From Astropecten irregularis (taxonomy: Eukaryota; Echinodermata; Asteroidea; Paxillosida; Astropectinidae): a stretch of 64,000 nt of DNA. The translations under genes and the position numbers were made by a program. The notes under the pieces are model-generated. The model was not told the DNA's origin, ran no database searches, and saw only the letters and a program-made list of their open reading frames with translations. Where the stretch lies: contig OZ020246.1 in NCBI GenBank assembly GCA_963971285.1, forward strand, positions 22,365,217-22,429,216. Direction: 5' to 3'. Positions within the stretch are counted from its first letter, which is position 1; every line of letters starts with the position of its first letter. This document shows positions 1 to 11,815 of the stretch, in pieces.

Positions 1-999
1 TCTTAGTTACAGCTCCAGACTAGGATCTATGCATCTTTCTTTGATGCTCTGTTATCCCTTAAATTTCAAGACTTTCCAGTTATTAGGAAAATTGATATAA
101 ATGTGTTGAATTGAAAAAATAACACTCCATGGCCTTCAGTGATACTTGTACTTAACTGAACACTGAGCTGCAATCAAGACGAGGATTTAGCTAAATAGCA
201 CTCTTGCGCAAATCTTCTTGTACACGTTCTGGCTTTATGATGGTACTGATAGTCTGGTTACAAGATGTTGCAATGGATGGAAGAACATTATTAACAGTCA
301 GATAACTTGTGAATTATGTATCTTTTTTTTGGGGGGGGGGGGTGGGTCCTAAGAATAAATCAATTTGAGTTTTTAATTAACCACCAAAAATCATTTGTTG
401 GGGTTTGTTTTTGCAATTTATGAAAGTTTATTTTTGACACTTTCCTGGTCCATGAAATACCTAAATCATTTTTAATTCAAACCTCATTTTCCAGTTCAAG
501 TACATTAGCCAGACATCGGACCTGTAGCACAAAGTCAATTGTCATACATGGTACCCCACTACCCTGTATCTCATTTCAAATCTAACTTCGAACCATTTTT
601 TTTTTTAGTAAGACCTAATCCTAGCTTGCTAGTTTCCTAGCTTGTAAAAGAGTTATTGTATGATAGTTATTTGAAGTAAATTTCAGAAAATGTGTGATAA
701 TTGAGTCTTCAGATTGTGACACAGTGCCAACAATACAAGTCTGCAAGTTGGAACCTGGACACACTATGCCTATAGGTCAGAATAACTACATAGAAATCTT
801 TAAATCCCGGACAATAAAAAACACATTGCCAGTGAAATTTAATAGAAACTACTTATCCAACACTACACCAGGTTTGCAGTTCAGTACTTTGTGAAGTTTT
901 TAGACGAAATTATGAGGAAGTGATTTACTATTTATAGAGTTGAGGTAGCCTTTTTTTGTAGGTTGGCTATGACCTTTTCTTCTTATAGGGCTTGAGGCT

Positions 1000-1174
1000 A
1001 GGCTTGGGACTTATTTCGCTGTATACCGCCATTTGAGGCCCACCAAAATGAAACGGAGAGATTGGGCCACGTGACGAAGCCGAAGAAAGGCTCCAGCTTG
1101 GCTATGTATCTCAAGCCCTTCGTTTCGTGTATGACACAAAATGGTGGTACCCTAGCAAAATAAACCCCAAGCCT
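1000..1174. repeat. Foldback (MITE-like) element
   Basis: The left end AGGCTTGGGACTTATTTCGC and the reverse complement of the right end (AGGCTTGGGGTTTATTTTGC) match over about 35 bases, continuing through CCGCCATTT against CCACCATTTTGT. The whole is about 175 bp, too short to encode anything. Family unknown. Confidence 0.6.
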
Positions 1175-4100
1175 ATACCTTCAATCAAATCTGGTTTCGT
1201 AAAGGCCCATAGTTCATAGTTCAGGAAAATCACGGCTGAAGCTTTGCTGTAAATGAAGGATGATGGAGTCCAATGACAGACTGGACTGAAATGTAACTGG
1301 GACAAAGGTTCAATGCATCAACTATGATTGAGATACAATGCTGTGTGCCCTGAAAAAAATGCCTCTAATTATGGCATGGGATGGGTGGGCGTGGTCATAG
1401 GGTGTGGCAGGCGAGTCCACACCCACAGACGTCTCGAGACGATTACCTGGGATACCATTCTTTTGTACATATATGTACGTGCTCTTGAAAGAAACTGCAA
1501 CATTAATACGGGAACCCCGAACCAACCAGTCAGAGCTTTGTAGGGTTTGCGTGTCATCTCTGACCTGCCCGCCGGCTCCCACTTGCCTGGTACAATAGCG
1601 CCAATATAGCATGATCGTCCTGTCTCACTACTCGACCCTCCTATTGTCTAGCAGGTGTTTTGCTAGTGAGGAGTCAAAAAATGCCGCGTGAGTCACGATA
1701 AGAATGTCTCAGTGTCCATCTTTCGGCTGACTGAACACTCCTTCCCTTCCCACCAGTTCCTATTCTTAACTTTCTTCCTTTTCCTCCCTCTCTCTCTCGT
1801 CTCTCATTCATGTCGGAGTTGTGGAAATTAAGTCAGAGTTATTTGAAGAACCCGGATGGGGGGAGACGAATGTAGTTGGGATGCATGCAGACTATGTATC
1901 CTGTTTGTGTTACATTGTAGCAGGCAGCCTTAGTAGTGCTAGCAATTACACAGAGGTCCATGTTTGCTCAAGGGTCACAATCTATACATGTTAGTCCAAT
2001 GATGAAGGACCTCATCCCTCCCTGGCTCCCCTCACCCCCTTCCGTGCTTCTTCTCTTTTTTGTTTGTTGCCGGCGGCTGCTATTTATCTGTTCTCAGTGG
2101 CATGATAGCCATTAGGGTATTGGGGAGGGGTGAGGGGGGGTGAGGAGGGGGGCTTACAATGGGAGCTGAGATTGGTCATTGTCTCTTGGCACGCAATGGG
2201 TGAAGTTGGGAAGAAGTGGAGCTCAGGGTGTGTTGCCTTATATGGCCCACTTGGCATCACACGGGATGTCATCCTTCATGTTCAATTGTAAATAAGCTGT
2301 CTTTCCATGTAACATACTGAACAATTGCCAAGCAGCATCATTTCTTGGCAGGGTCAAAGATGGTGGTGTAAAGGACACTTTTTTGTTTTATATCCAAAAT
2401 CCATCACAATCTTATTTCTAGTTCTTTTGGTTTTGGACAGAGTCAGAGTAATGGAGCACAGGCAATGCCTTACTTGCTCGTTTTGATCAAAGTATAAGGA
2501 TTTTGCCATTGAAAAATGCAAAGTGTTCGATTTTTGTGGCTTTAGAATTTGGCCAAAATGCATCTTAACTAGTTTGGGCTGTTATTTCAAGTTTATGCAG
2601 ACAACAATTTCGTGTCATTTTGTCCCAAGTGCCCTATTTATAACTTATTGTATATTTGGTCGTGGGTATGATTTTTTTCCCCACTTCCTGCAAGCATGCA
2701 TGTAAAACACATTCAAATGATGTTATCCAATTGGTCACAGTAATAATCAGTTACAGACTACAGAGCCAGTTCTATTTTATGGCAACAGTATTTTGGTTTT
2801 CCTTCCCACCGAAGTTTTATATCGCATCTCTCTGAATGCTTGTCCTAAGATGCTTTCTAACCATTCCTCTTTGAATACCATCCATGGGACTATGGGAGCT
2901 GATAATTTATCTCTCCAGCAACTCAGAATTCTTTTCTTTCTAAATTTCGGCAGTCCTATAATCAGCTTTGACGATATCTGTCGTCTTTGTGTGTTGGGAG
3001 CTTTGTATAATGTCCAAAGGCTGTAGTGATGGTGACCTGATTGTCCAAGGATTCAAGAATAATTCCAGTTAAGCTTGTCTTTTAAAGAGTGGCATGGATT
3101 TGTACGTAGGTGAAATGAATCCTGAGGGTCGTGTAGAATTCATATGAGACATGTATGTTGACCCAGAAATAAACTGGAATGTGAATATTTTGGCTATATG
3201 AAATTTATATCAGTGAAAAGTGATAATACCGGCACAGAAGCTGGTTACAATACAGAGCTGAAGGAATAGAGCAAATGTTTTTTAGACGTCAGCTGACAGG
3301 ACATTGGGCAACTTACAGTAGGGCATCACCCCATACAGTGCACAAACTGCACATGTATGACCACCAAACATTTTCCAAGGCTTTTCTATCCATCAACTGT
3401 AATTCAGTCATTTATGTCGTAAATTATTCAAGTAATAAAGTCAACAAAATTTTGTTTTTAACTACTATAAAGGAGGGAAAGAAAGTTTGAAAATGTTTTT
3501 TTTTCTGTAGCTCTAGGAGTTCATGGAGGCTATAAATGCCTCGGACCATGCTGATCACATAACAAACCTAAGCCACCACCCCATTCTAAAACGTTGGAGC
3601 CTGGTACCAGAGGAAATTACCAAGCACTACCATGGAGCTACTAGCTAGGAAAGTGGAGTGTGGAAAGTTTCTGAAGCATCTGATCTCGTATTCGTGGCCA
3701 TCTCCGATAAGTGCACATGATACTTATAGAGTGCAATGCGCATGCGTGACAGCCAATGGCGACAGCCAGATAGTGGTCATAAAACTGAGCTCTTTGTGTT
3801 GCGGGACAGTTTCGGCAGTGTTCATAAAACTTTGAAGTTGGGAAGTTCGATCTACTTCTCTTCCTACATGTCCTAGCAGCTCCTTGGTACTACGTTACAT
3901 ACAGTATTGTACATGCCATTCCAGTCTTGTTCAAAGTACAGTGTACTTAGATGACTAATATGTACAACGTACAATGTACGTCATACATGTTGCTCCATTC
4001 TGCTATTGCATGCAATGCCATAAATACCTCCATAACCACCAACTTGCATCATTGATCTTTGTATTGATGTGTAAATTAGTTCTTTGTGGTTTCACACACA

Positions 4101-4727
4101 TAACAATGGACCAGTTGTGTGTAAAGGTGTCATACACTTATATATTCTTTTTTTCTATTTCGGGCTGTTACCAAGAAATAGGCCTATAGATTATTCTCAG
4201 GTTCGCCCCAAGTGGCCGAAAATATTTCAGAAGTTTTCCTTCCAAAAAGGCCAACGGAAAAAGAAAATATTAGTCATAGATCATTGTTGGTCAGTTTGTA
4301 TTATGAGTGCCGGTGGCAGGGGATGTAAGAACAACACTCACGTTGGCATGTCCCTGCCCCTCCTTCAAAATCCAATTGTCCAAGCAGCATTGGGTGTTTT
4401 TGTGTGAATTCCCAATTTAAATTTAGGCCTATTGTTAAAATAGGCTGAGATACTCAGCTACCTGTCAGTCAGTACACAATACACATGTACAATATGGATA
4501 CATATTCGGTGTCCATAAATGTGTATTTCTCCTAAAATGTGAAATGGAATTTTAGAAGGTCTCACCGCACTCTTATTTGAATTATTAACTGAACCCCTTG
4601 GTATGGCAATCTCCATATGTAACAATACTAGTAGATGCTTAGTTTAGTATTGTGACATAAAGATACTTTAGTTAAACAAATTTGTGATATAGGGTCTACA
4701 AAGTACAATTAATGAAGCCTTTGATAC

Positions 4728-4785
4728 AGATCCTGCTAGGATTGAAACGTGTCAGGCGCTCCTAACTCCGAGCAAATTTAAGGTG
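4728..4785 (+). repeat. SINE fragment (B-box part)
   Basis: GATCCTGCTAGGATTGAAAC followed by GTGTCAGGC and CTAACTCC. The same string recurs near 8930, 10146 and 25262 and, complete with a tRNA-like head, in reverse at 36948-37075. GATTGAAAC fits an RNA polymerase III B-box (GWTCRANNC). Confidence 0.5.
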
Positions 4786-6918
4786 GGTCCAATACTCCAT
4801 TTAGAATGTTCGTGTCTTGAATTATGTTGTATAAACTGTACCTGTACGTTCTTCATGATTTTCCTTGCTTTAAAATGTTTACACATTCCGAATTACCAAC
4901 ATTGTAGCATGGAGCTATCAAACACACAGCTCCATGATTGTAGCTAGTAGCATGTGTTATGTGTGGTGTTCTTACTGTCTTATTTCTGACGCAAGCTACT
5001 GTACATGTACATAGAGAATTAAGTTCCATCAGTAAGATTTCACTCTTTGAAGTGTTTGCTGTTGTGGGTGCACACAATTATTCAACCAACAATCCCAAAC
5101 CCTTGATCCAACAAGAGTTGGATTGTTAATGCAGCAGAGTTCTCAAACCTCTCCCATTCAGGATTATTAATGCGGGAGAATTCACCTGCTTGCGTGACTG
5201 CTAGGCCTTGTGCAAACTTCCAGAAACACAACTATGTTTGTTCAGTATTTCAAATATTCCATGCTGAGTAACTCTTAAGTCGTAATACTAGTGGCAGGAT
5301 TTTAAGTTGTGCAAAGGAAAGTGAAAGTTCGATATTTATAGGAACTGTGTCTGAATTCTTCTTAGTGTATCCAAAATGACTGCATTTTTGGAGTCTGTGT
5401 GTTAATAGTAGGATTTCCATATTTTTTTTATACATTTGGTATAAAATGTCACCAAGGTAAAATATATTTTAATAAAAATTCAAGCCAGTAAATGTTATGG
5501 GCTTTCTGAAAGAGTTTCCATCAAACAGGTTTTGGGTTTGTGCTAAAAAGATGTTCCATGCATTCAGTCAACCAGTACAGTAATCATTTTAATTACTATG
5601 TACCATCTCTGAGGACTAATTGGCACTATAGCGTTAATAAGACGTCTTTTCGCTTTTCATCTTGCAATTTGTGAATGAACATGTAGAAAACATGCCTCAG
5701 TTTGAAAACTGGACTCGAGTCAACAACAGTTAACAATTGTGTATGGAAACAAAAAACCAAATTGATTTGTGCTTAAGGCCAACGATGCTTCTAAAATGAC
5801 ATGTTACTTTGGTTACCAGCCAAGATCCCATTGGATGTACAGCATTTGAATGGCTCCCCGTAAAACTCTTAAGCAGCAATTTAATCAGTTTCAGAGTAGA
5901 GATGAAATTTATCTAGGCTGTAAACAAATCCAAAGTAAGAAATCTTGGTAGTGAAGTTAATAGCAAACGTCATTGTTTTTTTCTCTTTGATGTACTGTCG
6001 TTTACTTTGTGCAGCAAAGGCTCTGTTTGGCCAGTTTATATGCATGTGTGGATTGGATTGCTTGCCAGATTGCAAGCATTAATTGACATAACCAACAGCA
6101 GAGTCGTTATTCCCATTGCCCTGATGTATGCTATAGGCACTGCTATGCTTTTAGTTCATTGTTCAGGCAGTATGTAGTAAATGTTGACTGACTTCTCTAT
6201 GTCTTGTGTATACAGTGTATAAGTTAAAAAACTTTCAGAGCCAGCAGTAAAAAGGTAATATTGTTTCAAATGCGAACTCAAGTCTCAAGATTAGACGTGG
6301 TATACTAGTCATTGTCATTGCTACCACATTTCTGAATATTCAATGAAAAAACAAACAAACGGGGGGGAAACATAAATACTGTGTATAATAGGCTTTTGTC
6401 CGTTTCTTCTTTCTTGTGGTTTCTGTGATAGAATGAAACAAAGAAAAAGGGTATTGTTGAATAATTGATGCTATGCATATAGAGTAGCCTGGCTACAGTT
6501 GTCATGCAGTTGGTTACCTGTACGTCACTTGCTAAGCTGTACAGCATGCACTGACCATTTTTAGAAATCAATAAGAGAAGGAATTCAATGTACATCTGGA
6601 TGTATGGCTAGGGATTGGTGTGGTACTTGGACTTAATAATCTATCATTTTCTGCCACTATGCACCATTAAAAAAAAAGTTATTCAGACAATTGAAAGAGC
6701 TAATCTGAAGTATTCTACACTGTAAAAACGCTGAACTTTAAAAAGTTGTAAACGAGTGAGGTTGCTCATGTGCTCTGCTTAAGTTAAACAAGTTTCTGTT
6801 GGTGGGGATGGATGGGGGCAAACGTTAGTATCGTCCCTATTTTTTCCATCTCCCCCTTTCTCTTCCATTGCTCCCTCTCAGGGAGTCGTCCGGGAGGGAA
6901 ATCTGCCCCACTGGCTAC

Positions 6919-7467
6919 CAGTGTTGTATGACTCGAGGCCGGCCTCGGCCTCGAGGCCGGACTCGAGGCCGAAAATTTGCTGCCTCGGCCTCGGCCTTGG
7001 CCTCGTGGGTCCATGACTCGGCCTTGGCCTCGGCCTTGAAGAATTTTGAGTGATGACTCGGTCCGAGGCCGGGAAGATTTTTTATTTCAAACTGGAATGT
7101 GTTTCCCAACATTTTAGGGGAACAATTAAAATTGTTTCATTAAATTAACACGTACAGAAAGAAAGTTAGTGTGTAATTCATCAAATGTAATGAATTGAGA
7201 GCATGGTGAACTGTGCTAGTGTGGTTATAAACCGCATTAGAAAGTTTGGGTACCGCATCTAGACTAGCAAACAGCCTCTTGCGTAGTGAAATGATATGCT
7301 CATGTGTGACTCGGCCTTGGCCTCGGCCTCGGAGACCCATGACTCGGACTCGGCCTTGGCCTCGGCTACTTGTGAGAAACTTGGCCTCGGCCTCGGCCTT
7401 GGCCTCGGAGACCCATGACTCGGACTCGGCCTTGGCCTCGGAGGTTGTGGACTCGGATACAACACTG
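6919..7467. mobile_element. hAT-type non-autonomous element carrying GGCCTC/GGCCTT arrays
   Basis: Ends are CAGTGTTGTATG on the left and GATACAACACTG on the right, inverted copies of each other. They are flanked by an exact 8-bp direct repeat CTGGCTAC (6911-6918 and 7468-7475), the size hAT transposases make. The interior is two blocks of degenerate hexamers (GGCCTC, GGCCTT, with ACTCGG spacers) around about 200 bp of plain AT-rich sequence. No transposase is encoded. The open frames here only translate the hexamers into Ala/Glu/Arg/Pro runs and are not genes. Confidence 0.85.
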
Positions 7468-7552
7468 CTGGCTACGCTACTGGACTATCAGAATTGAAAT
7501 TAATCATAAAATAACCACAAGGGAAACTTGCTGAATTATAAGTCATTAAAAG

Positions 7553-7700
7553 GTGAACAAAGAAAAATTGACTGGAGCGGGATTCAAACCGGTGACTTCA
7601 TGAATACCGTACAGTGTACAGATCCTCTACCAATTGAGCTGGTGGTGTCCCAAGTAGTCAATTATCTTCAAAGTTCGTTTGGCAGTCAGAAGCCATGAAA
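7553..7700 (-). repeat. tRNA-derived SINE copy
   Basis: Read on the - strand it has an A-box-like segment AGCTCAATTGGTAGAGGATC and a B-box GGTTTGAATCC. The flanks (CAAAGATAATTGACTA-like on one side, CCAGTCAATTTTTCTTTG-like on the other) match the copies at 17100 and 31654. Confidence 0.65.
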
Positions 7701-8932
7701 CCACGCACATACTGCACATACATATAGCAAAAGACTTGAAATTAGTTTATTAAATTATGGAAATCTGTAAAGAACACCTACTGTATAGGCCTACAAGTAA
7801 CAAACTACCGGGTACTCATTGTCCTGAAATCCTTAAAAAGGCTCAGAGTTCGACTCCTTAGAGAAAGAATAGAACTGCTAGGTCCAAAACGTCCGGCCCT
7901 CGTAACTACTAAGCAAGATTAGGGCCTACCATGGAAAAATAAGACATTCTCCATTGGCCTACATTACCTATCTACATGTAATAGTGCAACATTTTACATT
8001 TAAGGCAGTTTGGTAAAGGGCCGGCTGGTAAGAACAAACCACACAGGAAACTGGGTCTTACTCTATATGGTTTAACGCTGTCGAATTATATCGTGTTCAT
8101 CTTTTGAACAAACAGCCGAACCTGTCAACGTACTCTTGCATGACAATGGAGGCTATTGTTAGCTGACTCATTGTTACCGGCTCCCCATATACATCCTCCT
8201 TATTCAAATTTCAAAAAGGAAAACAGCAGTGGGAAGGTAAATCCTTTGTTACAAGGACAAAGAGGTTTAGGGAATCAGCCAGGTTACACCGCTTAGCTTT
8301 TCTCAGTCGCTAAGGATCCTGCGGTCCATCCAGTGTGAGGTTTGGGATGCTCAATTTTTACTCTCTGATTTTCATCGGTAATCTTCTTTTGCGGATAGAA
8401 AAAAAAAAGATTCGCTAATTCTATTTGAAGAGTGGAGACTTAAAGGCAGTCCTGATTCCTAGTGAGAGTTGGCCATGGTTTGGTCAAAATAGAATTTAGT
8501 AATTGACCCAGCTTGGTGACACAAGCACAATTGTTAAGGGAAATTTGAAAAAAAATACTGTAGGTAGAATCACCTTCATACAAAACCCTGGTAAACTAAT
8601 TCCATTTGCTGATTTTAGAAGTTTGAACTGAAGAAACGATTAGAATTCAGTTGATTGAGATTTTGATATAATGTGAAAAGGAATTTGAATTGTTCTTTTG
8701 ATTTGTTCATTCCAAAACTTGATGGTAAATTCCTGTTTCCATGCATTTAGGGGTCTATTCATTCACTTCTTGCTCGATGATAGAAAATAATTCCTTCTTT
8801 CACTCAATGCCAAATTTCATAGAGCTATAAAGCAGAAAAAATATGCTTTTAAATATTCCTTTATGCGAGGCATAGTTAATATTTTAAATGCTCAAAGTTA
8901 AGACGGTCTGATGTTTCAAAATTTCGAGAAAG

Positions 8933-8985
8933 ATCCTGCAAGGATCAAAATGTCAGGCCCTTCTAAGTAACTCCAAGCATTTTAG
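8933..8985 (+). repeat. SINE fragment (B-box part)
   Basis: GATCCTGCAAGGATCAAAAT followed by GTCAGGCCCTTCTAA, a diverged copy of the 4728 fragment. Confidence 0.45.
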
Positions 8986-9728
8986 AGATTTCAGGTCATT
9001 ATTTTGGCTAATGAGCAGTTTGCAGCAGTTTATTACTTTCAGTGATTTGATCTAAATAAATATGTTCCTTCCTTGAAAATGTGGATGCCACTGTCTTTCC
9101 ATTAGCCATTTTAGGACTGATGATTATAAACGTACCTATAGATGTTGTTTTCATGTTATCCAAGCCTACTTTTCAAAAAGAATGACATGATAGAATAGAG
9201 CTTTATTTCCCTCTCCTTGAGTTTGTTTCTCCCTTTCTCTTCGTGCCATCTTTAGTCTCTCAGTGTCTCTCTGTTTTCCTATTTAGTCTGATCATTTCTA
9301 GCAGTGCGTGATGTAAGCCGGCGATTTATCAAAACTTGTTCTAAAAGGACCCTGCCACGGTGAGGCTTCTGCGTGTTGGGTTGCGTGCAGAAGGCTAAAC
9401 ACAAGTTGTTCACAGACCAGTTTCTGCAAGAGTGCAAGCGGAAACGGAGCGGTCTGTGCAACAATGGACAATGATGTCATTTGGTGGGTTTCTCCCCCGT
9501 GATTTTGTTCTTTTTTAGTCCGGTGTACGGTCCTAGACCGCATGGGAATAACAAGCCCTGGCCACACATGTAGTCAGCTTGTACTGTGTAATTTGCTTAG
9601 TGCTAATGAGCACCCACAAGTGATTAAAGAGAGTCATTTGGAAATCTCTCGGGGAAACTTAAAAAAACTTGAATGATTTGGAAGGGAACCAGTGGGAACC
9701 AGTGTAAAAACCCATAGTAATCATGCCC

Positions 9729-9963
9729 AGGCCTTTCTCAAAGCTCGGCTCCGGCTCCGGCTCAGCCTCCATTTCGTGAATCCATTTTAAAATAACGGTT
9801 ATCAAAATATAGACTTTTGGCTGCAGTGCGGAAGTAGATTCTCTGGTTTGAAAAAGAAAACAGAGTTTCAGCTTCAATGAAAAATCACAACCTATGTTTT
9901 CAGAATATGGAATACAGAGACGAAGCCGGAGCCTGATCCGGAGCCGAGCTTTGAGAAAGACCT
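9729..9963. repeat. GGCTC-end foldback MITE, copy 1
   Basis: The left end AGGCCTTTCTCAAAGCTCGG is repeated inverted at the right end (GAGCTTTGAGAAAGACCT). Just inside are GGCTCCGGCTC units. The central part (TTCGTGAATCCATTTTAAAA and CAGCTTCAATGAAAAA) recurs at 29321, 33188, 35864 and 56220, defining a family of about 230 bp. Confidence 0.8.
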
Positions 9964-10145
9964 CATTTTATCGGAATGAAAGTGTTGGCTGGCATTAGCT
10001 GAAATAGTTTCACACACAGTGATTCATCGCTCTTATTTTATAGGTGTCTTGTACGTGTGTGTAAACTTTATCATAACCTTTTAAACATAAATCTTTAACA
10101 CCAAAATTTCAAAAGAAGACTTTTGATTTAGCCTTCCGTCGATAA

Positions 10146-10200
10146 AGATCCTGCTAGGATTGAAACGTGTTAGGCCCTTCTAACTCCAAACAAATTTCAA
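10146..10200 (+). repeat. SINE fragment (B-box part)
   Basis: GATCCTGCTAGGATTGAAAC, then GTGTTAGGCCCTTCTAACTC. Almost identical to the 4728 fragment. Confidence 0.5.
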
Positions 10201-10418
10201 AAAATGAGTACCAGTCACAGCTTGTACTACAAACCCCATGGACTTAAAACTGGTCATCTGGGTCAATGTGCAAACCATCCAACACTTCTTACCATTTTCC
10301 ACAATGAGCAACCTCTTTTCTATAGGCCTACATTATTTATTTGTTCAGCAAAGTGTTGTCATAATTATGTCTAAAATATAACTTATTGCATCACAGTGAG
10401 AGGAATCACTGTAACGTG

Positions 10419-10876
10419 TTAAGGGTGCACCTCAAGAAGAAAATGTACCATAGGCTCCCATGCTAAATGGCCATTTAAAAAAATTATTAAAAATACTCAG
10501 AATTTTCTCAGGCAATCAAGCTATACACCATAATGAAGCTGAAAACTTTCAAGTTTCTGTAGGGTGACCAATGACATTTTGAGAAAAGTCCATCCAATGG
10601 AAAATACCCTGAAAAATGCCATGTTGACAGGTGCCAGACTAAAAAAAAAGTACCCCTCCATTACAAGCCAAAGTAGAGCAACTTAGGCCTGATTTCATCC
10701 AAACAGCTTAAAGTGGAAAAACAAACTCTGGTGACCGAGTTCCTACCATTTTCTCAACAAGACTTCCCATGTACATTAGGGCCCAGCAAATGATTAAATA
10801 AAGTTTTTGAGGGTATACAAAATATTAATGAGCTCTGCGGACTGATTTGGACCTATTTACTGGGGTGCACCCTTAA
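10419..10876. repeat. MITE with TTAAGGGTGCACC ends
   Basis: Begins TTAAGGGTGCACC and ends GGGGTGCACCCTTAA, so the tips are inverted repeats with TTAA at both outer edges. The interior of about 430 bp has no coding potential. TTAA may be the target duplication. Confidence 0.7.
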
Positions 10877-11680
10877 TATCTTTATAATCTCTGTACCCAA
10901 TATGTCTTCAACTGAATCATTTGCTTAGCTATTTGCGATTGAGATATCGCCAAGAGTTTAGGAGTGCGGCTCAAATCTGACAGATCGTGTATGAATTATG
11001 GTATGACATGTTCACCTTACCCCAGACACCAGACGAAAACAAGAGAACAGAGACAGATGAAAGAAACAAACCCAGGTGTTTTGCCTGAGAGAGGTGTTTG
11101 AGATAAAAGACAATGTTTATTCTGACGTCCTCCCACCCCCCTCCCTTGCGTGACAAGAGAACTGTTCCAGAATCCAGTGTCTTCAAATCCAGCTTGGTAT
11201 TGCTGGTGTCAGCCTTAACATGAATTGTTCCCATTGTGGTAGGCCAAACACCAGCCCATTGTCGGCCGTACAATGGACCCACAGGATATTCTACTCTAAT
11301 TGATGCCCTGGAATAAAGCCATTGACAGTTTTTTGTCCAGTATTATTTGATTATTCCCTCCTTCTCCTTTTTTTCTCTCAGCTCTGTATTAAGTCTGAAT
11401 GGAAATGTGATCTGAGTATTTGTGGTATTTAATGAAAGACTGCATTATTACAGGCAATTCTAGTTTGTGCATAATGTCCTCCTTTTTACTGTTACTTCTC
11501 ACACCCCATTGTACTCCCATGTATGCCCACTCCATGTAAAGTTTATGTTATAGATCCTTTTTCGTAGTTTTTGATCGTCCACGATTAAAATTCTAACCAA
11601 TTGAATGAAATGGTATTTTGAACTATTTTGCCATGAAATGTAGTTGCACAGTTAAAGCAAACTCTGTGATGTGGGCAGAC

Positions 11681-11815
11681 TTAAAGGTACAGTACAGGAT
11701 TGGTAACATACCCAAACAGAAATGTCCACAGATTTACGTATAACTTTCAGGGTATGAAGATGGTGCTAGTAGAAACATACTGTTAAAATATCTCTGCCTG
11801 AAATGGTGTATCATA
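11681..11815 (+). repeat. TTAA-family MITE, truncated copy
   Basis: Starts TTAAAGGTACAGTACAGGAT and continues with ACATACCCAAACAGAAATGT and GCCTGAAATGGTGTAT, matching the left half of the full copies at 39490 and 51670. The right half is lost. Confidence 0.75.

Noticed and set aside
7246-7497. Open frames with Ala-Ser-Ala-Leu and Arg-Pro repeats on both strands
   Set aside because: Produced by the hexamer array inside the hAT-type element.
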